Of a stretch of DNA of 64,000 nucleotides, positions 33,130 to 43,688 are shown one piece after another (position 1 is the stretch's first letter; the number at the start of each line of letters is the position of its first letter). The stretch is from Pseudoclavibacter sp. Marseille-Q3772 (GTDB lineage Bacteria; Actinomycetota; Actinomycetes; Actinomycetales; Microbacteriaceae), in contig NZ_OU745391.1 in NCBI RefSeq assembly GCF_916618895.1, positions 372,001-436,000 of the forward strand, written 5' to 3'. Made by a program: the position numbers and the translations under genes. The notes under the pieces are model-generated. The model did not search any database and had not been told where the DNA came from. It was given only the letters and a program-made list of their open reading frames with translations.

Positions 33130-35010
33130 ATGCTCAGAACTATGACCCCATCAGCTGCGCCGATTGATTCCGTGTCATGGCCACTTGAAACCGTTCTGCA
33201 TTCGCTGGAAACTCTGCTTGCCGATATCGAACGCGCCGAAGCCGAGTCCGCTGAGGTAATCGAGCGGGTGCTTCCCGAGCATCGCGAATCCGCCCGTAAT
33301 CTCATCCACTACGTTGAGGTTCGCCAGCATGACCTCCGTCCGCTGCAGCAAGCACTGGCGAACTACGGGCTCTCCAGCCTCGGGCGCATGGAGTCAATTG
33401 TGCGCTCTTGGCTACTTACCGTCATCGAAACGGTGCGCGCGCTCATCGAGGATCGCCGCCGATACGACATCTGGGGTCCACTCGACGGCGGTCACGCACT
33501 GCTCACACGCAACACATCAGCACTGCTAGGCGACCCGCACTCGAACAGCCGTCACACCCGCATCATGGTCACCTTGCCTTCCGAGGCTGCCGAGGATGCG
33601 ACACTCGTGGAGCGCATGGGTACGCGCGGTATGGATATTGCTCGAATTAACTGTGCCCATGACGATGAGACCGCCTGGTCGTCCATGGTGAAATCCGTTC
33701 GCTCCCTCCCCGACAATGTGCTGGTAGCGATGGACCTAGGCGGGCCAAAGCTTCGTACCGGCCCGCTGAGCGATGGCCCCAAGGTCAAGCGCGTGAAACC
33801 CACTCGCAATCAGCGCGGAGCGACCGTTGCGTCCTCGCAGTGCTGGCTCGTTCCGGTTGAGCAGCTCGATGAGTTCACCGATGTTGAGCACGACGTCATC
33901 CCTGCAGCTACTCCCCTGCCCGACCAGTGGCGTTGCGGTGACGTACTGAAGTTTAAGGATGCGCGCGGTCGGTCACGCAAGCTCACCATCGCGAAGCTCG
34001 TGGACGGTGCAGCACTACTCACCTGCGAACGAACCGCGTACTACGAAACCGGGCTCGTGCTGCGAGACAAGCTTGGCGGCAGCGTACGCGTGGGCGAGCT
34101 CGAGCCACTGCGCCAGCACTGCTTCGTACGTGCCGGTGACACCATTACGTTGCTCCGTGATATGACCGCGCAGCCGGCCACTCACTGCGGACCACACCGC
34201 ATCGGTTGCTCGCTAGCAGAAGCCTTCACCGATGCGGCGCCGGGCGAACGCGTGCTCTTCGACGACGGCAAGATCGAAGGAGTCATCCGTCACGTCTCCA
34301 ACGAAGAAATCACCGTCGAGGTACAACGCGCCGGTGTGAACGGTGTCAAGCTGCGCGCCGAAAAGGGAATCAACCTGCCCGACACTGTGCTGCGCATCCC
34401 AGCCCTCACTGCCGCTGACCGCGCCCACCTGCCCTTTGTGGCCAACAACGCCGATCTCGTCAATCTGTCATTCGTGCGATCAGCTGCCGATGTTGCTGAT
34501 CTCATTGACGAGCTCGAGCAGCTGCATGCTAAGCGGCTCGGTATCACGCTGAAAATCGAGACAGAAGCTGGGTTCAGCAATCTTCCGCAGATGCTCCTTG
34601 AAGCGATGCGCTGGAGCAATGTCGGTGTGATGATCGCCCGCGGCGATCTCGCCGTAGAACTGGGCTTTGACCGGATGGCGGAAGTCCAAGAGGAGATCCT
34701 GTGGCTATGCGAGGCTGCGCACGTTCCGGTGATCTGGGCAACGCAGGTGCTCGACACGCTGGCACGCACCGGCCTGCCATCCCGTGCCGAAGTGACGGAT
34801 GCTGCGATGGGACGTCGCGCCGAAGCCGTGATGCTGAACAAGGGGCCGTTTATTGTGGACGCGATCGCATCCCTCAACTCGATTCTCAGCAGGATGGGCG
34901 GCCATCTGTCGAAGAAGAAGTCGCTGCTTCGCCCCTTGGCTTCATTCAGCATGTCTGCGGGCGAAACCAGGGAAAAGGACCGGGAGGTCACTCCGGTCGA
35001 TTTCGACTAG
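33130..35010 (+). CDS. Atypical pyruvate kinase homologue (extended N-terminus, no C-domain)
   Basis: The product has about 626 residues. After a helical N-terminal extension (about 1-145, no homologue known to me), pyruvate kinase motifs appear: TRIMVTLPSEA, ARINCAHDD, MDLGGPKLRTG, LFDDGKI, LKIETEAGF (catalytic Lys and metal Glu), ARGDLAVELG and ATQVLDTLAR. Differences from the classical enzyme are clear: RxNxS is RINCA, DTKGPE is DLGGPK, SGETA is LNKGP, and the C-terminal allosteric domain is missing. Leu and Lys at the GPK site resemble potassium-independent enzymes. Start choice is weak (TTG 33106, ATG 33130, ATG 33142). Function as a pyruvate kinase is probable, not proven. Confidence 0.8.
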   Translation: MLRTMTPSAAPIDSVSWPLETVLHSLETLLADIERAEAESAEVIERVLPEHRESARNLIHYVEVRQHDLRPLQQALANYGLSSLGRMESIVRSWLLTVIETVRALIEDRRRYDIWGPLDGGHALLTRNTSALLGDPHSNSRHTRIMVTLPSEAAEDATLVERMGTRGMDIARINCAHDDETAWSSMVKSVRSLPDNVLVAMDLGGPKLRTGPLSDGPKVKRVKPTRNQRGATVASSQCWLVPVEQLDEFTDVEHDVIPAATPLPDQWRCGDVLKFKDARGRSRKLTIAKLVDGAALLTCERTAYYETGLVLRDKLGGSVRVGELEPLRQHCFVRAGDTITLLRDMTAQPATHCGPHRIGCSLAEAFTDAAPGERVLFDDGKIEGVIRHVSNEEITVEVQRAGVNGVKLRAEKGINLPDTVLRIPALTAADRAHLPFVANNADLVNLSFVRSAADVADLIDELEQLHAKRLGITLKIETEAGFSNLPQMLLEAMRWSNVGVMIARGDLAVELGFDRMAEVQEEILWLCEAAHVPVIWATQVLDTLARTGLPSRAEVTDAAMGRRAEAVMLNKGPFIVDAIASLNSILSRMGGHLSKKKSLLRPLASFSMSAGETREKDREVTPVDFD

Positions 35011-35016
35011 TGTTAG

Positions 35017-35032
35017 GCGGCCACCTGGCCGC
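35017..35032. terminator. Short hairpin between the pyruvate kinase-like gene and ctaB
   Basis: GCGGCCA-CC-TGGCCGC forms a 7-bp GC-rich stem just past the stop at 35010, between convergent genes. No T-run follows. Confidence 0.45.
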
Positions 35033-35069
35033 TACGCGCGACAGCTATTTCCCGGATGCGGTTGCCGGC

Positions 35070-35123
35070 CATCGGCGCGACAGTGCCGTTAGCGAACATC
35101 GGCGCGACAGTGCCGTTAGCGAA
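35070..35123. repeat. Perfect 27-bp tandem duplication spanning the ctaB stop
   Basis: Two identical 27-bp units (35070-35096 and 35097-35123; unit begins CATCGGCGCGAC) lie head to tail. The unit nearer ctaB contains its stop codon (35116-35118) and the last codons; the second copy lies beyond the stop. Confidence 0.9.
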
Positions 35124-36087
35124 TCGGCAGGTTCACGACCGCGTCAATACCGACGGCAAGGAAGATGATCGTCAGGTAGAGAATCGATAGGTGGAATACC
35201 CGCATGGGGTTGTTGCGATCGCTGCCACGCACAACGCCCGCGTACAAGCGGTGCGCTTCGTAGATAAACCACGCACCGGTGGCAACTGCAGCACCGGTAT
35301 AGATCCAGCCCATCGGCGCGACAGGGATCAGTAGCAGGCTGCCGACAACAGTGGCCCAGGCATAAATAACGGACTGCAGTGCGACTGAACCCTCACCGTT
35401 CGTGACCGAAAGCATGGGGACATCGGCCCGATCGTAGTCGGCAACATACTTCACCGAAAGCGGCCAGTAGTGCGCCGGGGTCCACAGGAAGATCACCAGG
35501 AAGAGGATCCACGGTTCCCAAGACAGCGAGTTCGCAACGGCAGCCCAACCAATGAGCACGGGCATGCATCCGGCGACGCCACCCCACACGATGTTCTGTT
35601 CGGTACGGCGTTTCAGGATGAGGCTGTACAGCACGACGTAGAGCAGGATGGCGGCAACCGATAACCCTGCGGTCAGCGGATTAGCCACCAGCCACAGCAC
35701 AATCGTGGAGACAACGCCCAGCGCCCATGCGAACACGAGCGCTTCGCGTTCGCTCAGCACACCGGTCACGAGCGGCCGGTTTTGCGTGCGTTTCATGACG
35801 CGATCGATATCGCGATCGATATAGCAGTTGAATGCGTTCGCGCTTCCCGCAGACAGGGCACCACCGATCAGCACGCCAAGCATGAGCCACACCGAGGGAA
35901 TTCCGCGGGCAGCAAGCAGCATGGTGGGAAGCGTTGTAATGAGCAGTAGCTCAATGATTCGCGGTTTTGTTAGGGCAACGTATGCCGCAAGCTTTTGCTT
36001 CCACGTGGCTTCGGTCACGGGTGCGGGGCGCTGATTTGCCGATTCGCTACCCGTCGAAGCGATATGTGCATGCTGATCGATCGACAC
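35116..36087 (-). CDS. ctaB: Haem O synthase (protohaem IX farnesyltransferase)
   Basis: The 323-residue UbiA-family membrane protein attaches a farnesyl group to haem b. Markers are YVALTKPRIIELLLITTLP near the N-terminus, the prenyl-diphosphate site NCYIDRDIDRVMKRTQNRP, and the second Asp-rich site YVADYDRADVPML. About nine helices are present. GTG 36087 is chosen because AAGGA lies 9 bases before it; the frame is open to 36288 but that part is not like the family. It is divergent from tkt. The last codons lie in a tandem 27-bp duplication. Confidence 0.93.
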   Translation of the reverse strand: MSIDQHAHIASTGSESANQRPAPVTEATWKQKLAAYVALTKPRIIELLLITTLPTMLLAARGIPSVWLMLGVLIGGALSAGSANAFNCYIDRDIDRVMKRTQNRPLVTGVLSEREALVFAWALGVVSTIVLWLVANPLTAGLSVAAILLYVVLYSLILKRRTEQNIVWGGVAGCMPVLIGWAAVANSLSWEPWILFLVIFLWTPAHYWPLSVKYVADYDRADVPMLSVTNGEGSVALQSVIYAWATVVGSLLLIPVAPMGWIYTGAAVATGAWFIYEAHRLYAGVVRGSDRNNPMRVFHLSILYLTIIFLAVGIDAVVNLPIR

Positions 36088-36252
36088 AGACACCAATCCT
36101 TCGAGGTCAATGTCGCTAATTTTAGCTCGAAACGACGCCTGAGCACAGACCCACTCGCCATTGCGAGTAAACCGAGCACTGCCACTGTTCGCCCATGCTC
36201 TGCACGCGCTGTCACTATCGGTCGCACCACATCCGCCATTAACAAACGGGAC

Positions 36253-36258
36253 TAAACT
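36253..36258 (+). promoter_or_regulatory. Possible -10 element (TAAACT) of the tkt operon
   Basis: TAAACT (TANNNT) lies 47 bases before GTG 36306. The 218-base gap to ctaB holds no gene. No clear -35 is seen. Confidence 0.3.
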
Positions 36259-36305
36259 ACTGGGAGTGCTAACCGCACATCCCCACACGCATCAAGGAGG
36301 CCGCC

Positions 36306-38384
36306 GTGAGCGAAATTACCTGGACCGAATTGGACCAACGAGCGGTGGACACCGCCAGACTCCTGGCAGTGGATGCGGTTGAACACGCCGGCGGAGGTCA
36401 CCCAGGTACGGCGATGAGCCTCGCTCCGGTAGCGACACTGCTGTTTCAGCACGTCATGAACCTTGACCCCAACGATGCAGACTGGTTGGGTCGCGACCGT
36501 TTCATTCTCTCGAACGGCCACGCCGGACTATTGCAGTATGCACAGCTGTATCTCGGAGGATTCGGCATCGAGCTGAACGAGTTCCGCACAGCACGTCAGT
36601 GGGGATCTCGCTTGGCCGGGCACCCAGAGTACGGTCACACGCCGCACGTTGAGATGACCACCGGTCCGCTCGGGCAGGGCATCGCCACTGCCGTTGGTTT
36701 CGCGTACGCACAGCGCTACGAACGCGGGCTTTTTGACCCCGAGACTCCCGATGGCGAGAGTCCATTCGACCACTACACCTACGTGATTGCCGGTGACGGT
36801 TGCCTGCAAGAGGGAATCTCCTCCGAGGCTGGTTCACTTGCCGGCCACCAGCAACTCGGACGTCTCATCGTCATTTTTGACTCGAATCAGATCTCGATCG
36901 AGGGCGACACAGATATTGCGTTCACCGAGGATGTAGCAGCACGCTACGAAGCGTACGGCTGGCAGGTACAGACCGTCGACTGGGTTGCCGACGGCACCGT
37001 ACACGAGGATGTTCCCGCCCTCGCGGCAGCAATCGACGCTGCCAAGGCCGACACCACCCGCCCATCGCTCATCGTGCTGCGCAATCACATCGCTTACCCG
37101 GCCCCCACGCTGCAGAACACTGGAGCAGCACACGGTGCCGCCCTGGGCGCTGAGGAAACCGCCGCCGTAAAGCAGGCCCTTGGTTTCGACCCGAACAAGG
37201 CGTTCGACGTCGAAGACGACGTTCTTGCACACACCCGCAAACTGGTTGAGCGCGCAGCAGCAAAGCGTGCCAAGTGGCAGGAACGGTTTGATTCCTGGGC
37301 AGCAGCAAACCCCGATAAGCACGCTCTGCTTGAACGCTTGCTCGCGGGCAAGTTGCCGGAGGATATCGAGGATGCGCTCCCTGATTTCGCCGGCACCGAT
37401 TCGATCTCTACCCGCAAAGCCTCCGGAGCAGTGATTAACGCCCTCGCCGCAAAGCTGCCCGAACTTTGGGGCGGCTCAGCAGACCTTGCCGGATCCAACA
37501 ACACGGTGATCAAGGATGCCAAGTCCTTCGGCCCCGCGAATGCATCCACCTCCGAATGGACCACCGACCCTTACGGCCGGGTACTGCACTTTGGTGTGCG
37601 CGAACACGCAATGGCCGCCATCGTGAACGGCATCGTGCTGCACGGCCCGACCCGCGCGTTCGGCGCAACCTTCCTGATCTTTAGCGACTACATGCGCCCC
37701 TCGCTGCGCCTGGCAGCGCTCATGAACATCCCATCGATCCACGTGTGGACGCACGACTCCATTGCGCTCGGCGGGGATGGCCCCACACACCAGCCGGTAG
37801 AAACGCTCACGACGCTGCGAGCAATTCCGAACTTTACGATTGTGCGCCCCGCGGATGCAACCGAGACCGCCTATGCGTGGCTCGAGACACTCCGTCGCCA
37901 CGAAGGACCAACCGGTTTGGTGTTCTCGCGCCAGAACCTTCCGGTGCTCGATCGCGGTGATGGCAAACTTGCCGGCGCCGAAAACACTCGCTTCGGTGGC
38001 TATGTACTGGCGGACGCTACAGATGGCTCCCCGCAGTGCATCCTGATCGCCACCGGCTCCGAAGTGAGTCTCGCGCTGGAAGCTCGTACCCACCTAGAAG
38101 CCGAAGGAATCGCAACTCGCGTGGTTTCCATGCCCAGCCAGGAATGGTTCGCGCAACAGTCTGAAGAGTACCGTGAGTCGGTTCTTCCCTCGGAGGTCAC
38201 CGCACGCGTGAGCGTGGAGGCGGGTCTCGCACTGACGTGGGCACCGCTACTGGGCTCCCGTGGCCGAGCCGTCTCCGTGGAGGACTTTGGCGCCTCGGCT
38301 GACGGTGTCGAACTGCTTCAGCGCTACGGCATCACTGCTGAGGCGGTCATTGCCGCGGCACGCGAATCATTGGCCGCGAACTAG
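36306..38384 (+). CDS. tkt: Transketolase
   Basis: The 692-residue thiamine-diphosphate enzyme moves two-carbon units between sugar phosphates. Visible are [13 protein letters not shown] at the N-terminus, the cofactor motif [13 protein letters not shown] with the metal-binding [10 protein letters not shown], the pyrimidine-domain glutamate region [14 protein letters not shown], and the substrate site [21 protein letters not shown] 36306 has a strong AAGGAGG at 6 bases. It is the first gene of tkt-tal-pgi-zwf-opcA-pgl. The length is normal. Confidence 0.97.
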   Translation: MSEITWTELDQRAVDTARLLAVDAVEHAGGGHPGTAMSLAPVATLLFQHVMNLDPNDADWLGRDRFILSNGHAGLLQYAQLYLGGFGIELNEFRTARQWGSRLAGHPEYGHTPHVEMTTGPLGQGIATAVGFAYAQRYERGLFDPETPDGESPFDHYTYVIAGDGCLQEGISSEAGSLAGHQQLGRLIVIFDSNQISIEGDTDIAFTEDVAARYEAYGWQVQTVDWVADGTVHEDVPALAAAIDAAKADTTRPSLIVLRNHIAYPAPTLQNTGAAHGAALGAEETAAVKQALGFDPNKAFDVEDDVLAHTRKLVERAAAKRAKWQERFDSWAAANPDKHALLERLLAGKLPEDIEDALPDFAGTDSISTRKASGAVINALAAKLPELWGGSADLAGSNNTVIKDAKSFGPANASTSEWTTDPYGRVLHFGVREHAMAAIVNGIVLHGPTRAFGATFLIFSDYMRPSLRLAALMNIPSIHVWTHDSIALGGDGPTHQPVETLTTLRAIPNFTIVRPADATETAYAWLETLRRHEGPTGLVFSRQNLPVLDRGDGKLAGAENTRFGGYVLADATDGSPQCILIATGSEVSLALEARTHLEAEGIATRVVSMPSQEWFAQQSEEYRESVLPSEVTARVSVEAGLALTWAPLLGSRGRAVSVEDFGASADGVELLQRYGITAEAVIAAARESLAAN

Positions 38385-38418
38385 CCAAGGAACTCGATCT
38401 GAACGAGAGGTCATATTG

Positions 38419-39528
38419 ATGAGTAATCCCAACACCCAGGCCCTTTCGGATGCCGGTGTCAGCATCTGGTTAGACGATCTTTCCCGCGAACGGCTCGAGT
38501 CCGGTTCTTTGGAACAGCTCATTGCCGAGAACAATGTGGTTGGTGTCACCACGAACCCTTCCATTTTTGCCGCTGCTCTGGCCAAGGGCGAAGCGTACGA
38601 ACCCCAGGTACGTGAGCTGGCCGCATCCGGAACCGACACCGATGCCGCAATCGAAACCATCACGACCGAGGACGTTCGTCGCGCCTGCGATGTCTTCGCC
38701 CCGATCTACCAGGAATCGGGTGGCGTTGACGGGCGCGTATCCATCGAAGTGTCACCGCTGCTGGCGAACGATACTGACGCCACCATCGCTGAGGCGAAGC
38801 GGCTGTACGAGATCGTTGACCGCGAAAATGTGATGATCAAGATCCCGGCGACGACCGCTGGGCTGCCAGCAATCACCGAGGTCATTGCATCCGGTATCTC
38901 AGTGAATGTCACGCTGATCTTCTCACTCCCCCGCTACCGCGAGGTCATTAACGCGTACCTGGCAGGTCTGGAAGCCGCGGTCGACCGCGGCAACGACCTA
39001 GGCAAGATTCACTCGGTCGCCTCGTTCTTCGTCTCTCGTGTCGATGTCGAGGTCGACAAGCGACTGGGCGCCTTAGCAACCGAGCAGGCGCAGGCGCTGC
39101 GCGGCAAGTCGGCGTTGGCGAACGCGCGTCTTGCCTACCAGGTATTCACTGAGAGCTTCACATCCGAGCGGGCAGCCACCCTGCTGGAAGCCGGCGCAAA
39201 TGTGCAGCGTCCGCTGTGGGCATCAACCGGCGTGAAGGATCCGCAGCTACCGGACACCCTGTATGTCTCCGAACTGGTTGCAGAGCAGACCGTCAACACG
39301 ATGCCAGAAGCCACACTCAAGGCACTCGCCGATCACGGCGAGATCAGCGGCGATACCATCACGAATAGTTATCACGATGCGAATCGCCAACTGGACGCTA
39401 TCGCCGCACTCGGAATCGACTACACCGAAGTCACGAATCAGCTCGAAGACGAGGCTGTCGAGAAATTCGTGGTCTCGTGGAATCAGCTGCGGGAAACCGT
39501 GACCGGACAGCTCGCAGCAAATTCCTAA
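38419..39528 (+). CDS. tal: Transaldolase, long actinobacterial type
   Basis: The 369-residue enzyme transfers a dihydroxyacetone unit between pentose-phosphate intermediates. The Schiff-base lysine is Lys141 in [18 protein letters not shown] and [10 protein letters not shown] are family stretches. AGAGG lies 9 bases before ATG 38419; the frame overlaps tkt upstream and that part is rejected. It is 34 bases after tkt and 60 bases before pgi in the same operon. The length matches other actinobacterial transaldolases rather than the shorter E. coli type. Confidence 0.95.
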   Translation: MSNPNTQALSDAGVSIWLDDLSRERLESGSLEQLIAENNVVGVTTNPSIFAAALAKGEAYEPQVRELAASGTDTDAAIETITTEDVRRACDVFAPIYQESGGVDGRVSIEVSPLLANDTDATIAEAKRLYEIVDRENVMIKIPATTAGLPAITEVIASGISVNVTLIFSLPRYREVINAYLAGLEAAVDRGNDLGKIHSVASFFVSRVDVEVDKRLGALATEQAQALRGKSALANARLAYQVFTESFTSERAATLLEAGANVQRPLWASTGVKDPQLPDTLYVSELVAEQTVNTMPEATLKALADHGEISGDTITNSYHDANRQLDAIAALGIDYTEVTNQLEDEAVEKFVVSWNQLRETVTGQLAANS

Positions 39529-39588
39529 TCCTGAGCGTTACTACTTCATCCCACACTGACGACCCCACTTACACAAAGGATGACGCCC

Positions 39589-41190
39589 ATGTCACTCAAA
39601 GTTGCAACTTCCGGTGCCGCAACGGCGGCAGTTCAAGCACACCTGGAACGACTCATCGAGGCCAAATTTGCGAGTCGACTATTCGCTAAGGATGCGACCC
39701 TCTGGGGCGCTGAAGCGCAGGATGAGTCTTCGCGCCGGCTGGGATGGACGAATGCGGCAGAGGTATCCCAACCGCTGGTTGCCGAGGTTATCCAGCTGCG
39801 TGACGAGCTGCGCGCTTCCGGTGTCGATCGAATCGTCCTGTGCGGTATGGGTGGTTCATCGCTCGCTCCGGAGGTCATGACGCGCACAGCGGGGCTAGAG
39901 TTGACCGTTCTCGACTCCACCAACCCGAGTCAGATCTCCGAAGTGCTCAGCACGGGCATTGAACGAACGGCAGTCGTCGTGTCGTCGAAGTCGGGCTCCA
40001 CTGTCGAAACGGATTCGCAGCGCCGCGCCTTCATCGCAGCGTTCACCGAGGCCGGTATCGCACCGACCGAGCGCATCTTCATCGTCACTGATCCCGGCTC
40101 CCCACTCGAAGCCGCATCCCGTGAGCAGGGCTATCGGGTATTTCTCGCTGACCCAACCGTGGGCGGACGCTTCTCGGCAATGACGGCATTCGGTATCGTA
40201 CCGGCCGGTCTTGCCGGCCTCGACATCGAAGCCTTCCTCGCATCCGCTGCTGCAGTCACCGACGAGCTTGCCGCGGACTCGCCGCAGAACCCCGGTTTGG
40301 TGCTCGGTACGGCAATTGCCGGAGCAACCCCGATCAAGACGTTCCTAGGCGTTATCGAAGCCGGATCAGGGATCGTTGGCTTCGGTGACTGGGCCGAACA
40401 GCTGATCGCTGAGTCCACCGGTAAACACGGTAAGGGACTGCTGCCCGTCGTTCTGACCGACGACGCTCCCGAAGTCGGTCTCCCCATCCCTGACCTGACC
40501 ATCGTCCGCCTCGTAGCCGATGCGGCCGAGTCCCCCGCGCTTGGCGACGAAGTGCACGTATCAGGTTCGCTCGGCGAGCAGATGCTGCTTTGGGAAGTCG
40601 CCGTTGCGGTCGCCGGAGAGATCATTGGCATCAACCCCTTTGACCAGCCCGATGTCGAGTCCGCAAAAGCGGCCGCACGGCAGTTGCTGGATGCCACACC
40701 GAAGCCGGAGGCACCCGCGTTCGTCGAAGACGCAATCGAGGTGCGCGGCACGGCAAGTGTCGTCGACGGTCGTGATTCGGTGGCCGCCGCCGTGGACGCG
40801 CTGCTCGCCGCACTCCCCGAAAACGGTTACGTTGCGATCCAGACCTATGCAAACCGGTTCTCACTGACCGATCTCACCGAAAGCCGAGACATCATCGCGC
40901 ATCGGACTCGCCGGCCAGTGACCTTCGGATGGGGTCCCCGGTTCTTGCACTCCACCGGACAGTTCCACAAGGGTGGACCGCGCGTCGGCCTCTTCCTGCA
41001 GATCACGACCACTGAGCCGGTGGATGTAACCATTCCAGAGCGTCCGTTTACGTTTGGGGAGCTCATCCGCGCTCAAGCCGCTGGTGACGCCAGTGTGCTC
41101 GAACAGCACGGGATGCCGGCGCTTCGTCTAAACCTCACTGACCCGACCGCTGGTGCCGCACAGCTACTGCGCATCCTCCGGGAGATCTAG
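39589..41190 (+). CDS. pgi: Glucose-6-phosphate isomerase (actinobacterial type)
   Basis: The 533-residue protein has two SIS domains (LCGMGGSSLAPEVM and SSKSGSTVETDSQR in the first, with ALVLGTAIAGATPIK-like GTAIAGATPIKTF in the second). It interconverts glucose-6-phosphate and fructose-6-phosphate. It belongs to the actinobacterial pgi found inside pentose-phosphate operons, more diverged than the E. coli enzyme and with the tkt-tal neighbours. The AAAGG at 39575-39579 fits ATG 39589 better than ATG 39580, which it touches. It ends four bases before zwf. Confidence 0.9.
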   Translation: MSLKVATSGAATAAVQAHLERLIEAKFASRLFAKDATLWGAEAQDESSRRLGWTNAAEVSQPLVAEVIQLRDELRASGVDRIVLCGMGGSSLAPEVMTRTAGLELTVLDSTNPSQISEVLSTGIERTAVVVSSKSGSTVETDSQRRAFIAAFTEAGIAPTERIFIVTDPGSPLEAASREQGYRVFLADPTVGGRFSAMTAFGIVPAGLAGLDIEAFLASAAAVTDELAADSPQNPGLVLGTAIAGATPIKTFLGVIEAGSGIVGFGDWAEQLIAESTGKHGKGLLPVVLTDDAPEVGLPIPDLTIVRLVADAAESPALGDEVHVSGSLGEQMLLWEVAVAVAGEIIGINPFDQPDVESAKAAARQLLDATPKPEAPAFVEDAIEVRGTASVVDGRDSVAAAVDALLAALPENGYVAIQTYANRFSLTDLTESRDIIAHRTRRPVTFGWGPRFLHSTGQFHKGGPRVGLFLQITTTEPVDVTIPERPFTFGELIRAQAAGDASVLEQHGMPALRLNLTDPTAGAAQLLRILREI

Positions 41191-41194
41191 GGGC

Positions 41195-42736
41195 GTGGCT
41201 CCGGTACAGATAACAGAATCGAGCAATCCGCTCCGGCCGCAGGGCGAACGCCGGTTGGAGCGGATCTCGGGGCCGTCAAGCCTCATCTTCTTCGGTGTCA
41301 CCGGTGATCTGAGCCGGAAGAAGCTGCTGCCGGCGATCTACGATCTGGCCAATCGCGGGCTGCTCTCCCCCTCGTTTGGACTCGTCGGTTTTGGCCGCCG
41401 CCAGTGGAGCGACGCCGACTTTGCCGAGTTCGTGCATGATGCGGTGCAGAAGAACGCGCGCACGGAATGGAACCAGGACGTCTGGGAGCAGCTCGCCGCC
41501 GGCATCCGCTTCATCTCCGGTGAGTTTACTGATGCGGATGCATTCAAGCGGCTGCGCGAGACACTGAGCCGTTTGGATCTGGAACGCGGCACACGGGGAA
41601 ACTACGCGTACTACCTTTCGATCCCGCCGCGCTCATTCGCTGAGGTCACCGATCAGCTGCGCTCCTCCGGACTGGCGCAGCACCGTGAAGGTTCATGGCG
41701 TCGGGTGATCATCGAGAAACCGTTTGGTCATGACCTCGAATCCGCTCGCGATCTGAACAGCATCGTTGAATCGGTTTTCCCGAGCGATTCGATCTTTCGA
41801 ATTGACCACTACCTGGGTAAAGAGACAGTCCAGAATCTGCTGGCACTACGGTTCGCCAACTCGATGTTCGAACCGTTGTGGAACGCTAATTACGTCGATC
41901 ACGTACAAATCACGATGGCCGAGGACATCGGCGTCGGTGGCCGTGCCGGCTACTACGACGGCGTCGGTGCTGCGCGCGATGTCATCCAGAACCATCTCCT
42001 GCAGCTGTTGGCGCTCACCGCGATGGAGGAACCCATCAGCTTTACGGCTGACCATCTCCGTGCCGAAAAAGAGAAGGTGCTCGCGGCGGTGAATATCGGT
42101 GATGATCTGGCGCATTCCACGGCGCGCGGCCAATACGGTTCAGGATGGCAAGGTGGGCAGTTCGTGCGGTCCTTCCGCGACGAAGACGGTATGAACGCAC
42201 AGTCCACGACCGAAACCTACGCCGCGCTGCGACTGGAAGTGAATACGCGCCGGTGGATGGGAGTTCCGTTCTACCTGCGCACCGGTAAGCGACTGGGCCG
42301 TCGAGTCACGGAGATCGCGGTGACCTTTAAACAGGCGCCCGAGTATCTCTTTACGCCGACCGAACGTGTATCGCTTGGTCCGAATGCGCTGGTGATTCGT
42401 GTGCAGCCCGATGAAGGGGTGACCATGCGATTCGGCTCGAAGGTACCCGGTGTCGGGATGCGTGTGCGTGATGTCACCATGGATATGGGATACGGACATG
42501 CCTTCACCGAGTCCAGCCCCGAAGCCTACGAACGCCTCATCCTGGATGTGCTCCTCGGCGATCCGCCGCTGTTCCCCCGACACGAGGAAGTCGAACTGTC
42601 TTGGCGCATCCTGGACCCAATTACGAAGTTCTGGGCGGATCAAGGAGAACCCGAGGTGTACCAACCGGGATCATGGGGACCCGCATCCGCAGATGCCCTA
42701 CTCGCCCGTGACGGCAGAACATGGAGGCGACCATGA
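41195..42736 (+). CDS. zwf: Glucose-6-phosphate dehydrogenase
   Basis: The 513-residue enzyme makes 6-phosphogluconolactone and NADPH. It has the nucleotide-binding GVTGDLSRKK (34-43), the substrate/catalytic RIDHYLGKET near residue 210, and DVILNH-like VIQNHLLQLLALTAME. GTG 41195 begins the protein; longer frames overlap pgi. The stop overlaps the opcA start (ATGA), so the redox partner OpcA is made in step with it. Confidence 0.96.
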   Translation: MAPVQITESSNPLRPQGERRLERISGPSSLIFFGVTGDLSRKKLLPAIYDLANRGLLSPSFGLVGFGRRQWSDADFAEFVHDAVQKNARTEWNQDVWEQLAAGIRFISGEFTDADAFKRLRETLSRLDLERGTRGNYAYYLSIPPRSFAEVTDQLRSSGLAQHREGSWRRVIIEKPFGHDLESARDLNSIVESVFPSDSIFRIDHYLGKETVQNLLALRFANSMFEPLWNANYVDHVQITMAEDIGVGGRAGYYDGVGAARDVIQNHLLQLLALTAMEEPISFTADHLRAEKEKVLAAVNIGDDLAHSTARGQYGSGWQGGQFVRSFRDEDGMNAQSTTETYAALRLEVNTRRWMGVPFYLRTGKRLGRRVTEIAVTFKQAPEYLFTPTERVSLGPNALVIRVQPDEGVTMRFGSKVPGVGMRVRDVTMDMGYGHAFTESSPEAYERLILDVLLGDPPLFPRHEEVELSWRILDPITKFWADQGEPEVYQPGSWGPASADALLARDGRTWRRP

Positions 42737-43686
42737 TCGTCAATCTGGAAGCCACAAACTCCTCGGCCGTTGCCCGAGAAATCGTACGTGTGCGCGAAGA
42801 AGGCGGTGCCGTGGCCCTTGGCCGTGTGCTCACTCTGGTGGTGGTCGCCGGCCAAGCCAAGAACGAGGAAGCCATTCGGGCAGCGAATGCCGCCTCGGGT
42901 GAGCACCCGATGCGTGTCATTGTGCTGCATATGCACCCCCACGAGCCCGAATCGCGGCTCGATGCCGAGATTCGCGTCGGTAGCGATGCTGGCGCATCTG
43001 AGGTCATTGTGCTGCAGGCCAATGGCGCAAGTGCGCACGATCCGGCCGCCCTGGTACAGCCGCTGCTGCTGCCAGATGCCCCAATCGTGACCTGGTGGCC
43101 CGAAGACTCGAGCTTGCGTCCTTCGGAGACACGCCTTGGGCAGATGGCGCAATTGCGCATCGTCGACACGCACTTTGCCGACCATGCGCCCAGCACACTG
43201 GTCGAACTCGCCAATGGTTATGTGGATGGGGATACCAATCTGGCTTGGACTCGAATCACCCGCTGGCGAGCACAGCTTGCCGCGGTGCTCGATCAGCCTC
43301 CCTACCTTGAGGTTGCACGTGCCGAGGTCGATTGCAGTACTCCTTCGACAAGCACATTGCTGATGGCAGGCTGGCTTGCCGAGTTCCTGCAAATTCCGGT
43401 TCGGATGCGGGTGGTCAGCGAAGCCGGCCAGGGCAATCTGCGAGCCGTTCGGCTGTACCGGCAGAACGGCATCATTGAGCTCAAACGCATCTCGGGAGAC
43501 ACCGCCGTGCTAAGCCAACCTGACCAGCCAGACCAGATCATTCCCCTGGTGCTGCGCGATCGCTATGACGTACTAAACGAAGAGCTTCGGTCGCTTGCAC
43601 CGGATCCCATCTACGCCGCCACCCTGCAACGCGGCGTACCTCGCGTGCTCGCGGACAATGGCAGTGCGCACGATGTTGAGGAGTAG
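42733..43686 (+). CDS. opcA: Glucose-6-phosphate dehydrogenase assembly protein OpcA
   Basis: The 317-residue protein is OpcA, a partner that activates glucose-6-phosphate dehydrogenase and is limited to actinobacteria and cyanobacteria. Family stretches are LTLVVVAGQAKNEEAIRAAN, DAPIVTWWPED and TRITRWRAQLA. ATG 42733 overlaps the zwf stop and has GGAGG upstream, so I prefer it to ATG 42721. Two bases separate it from pgl. Confidence 0.94.
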   Translation: MIVNLEATNSSAVAREIVRVREEGGAVALGRVLTLVVVAGQAKNEEAIRAANAASGEHPMRVIVLHMHPHEPESRLDAEIRVGSDAGASEVIVLQANGASAHDPAALVQPLLLPDAPIVTWWPEDSSLRPSETRLGQMAQLRIVDTHFADHAPSTLVELANGYVDGDTNLAWTRITRWRAQLAAVLDQPPYLEVARAEVDCSTPSTSTLLMAGWLAEFLQIPVRMRVVSEAGQGNLRAVRLYRQNGIIELKRISGDTAVLSQPDQPDQIIPLVLRDRYDVLNEELRSLAPDPIYAATLQRGVPRVLADNGSAHDVEE

Positions 43687-43688
43687 GC

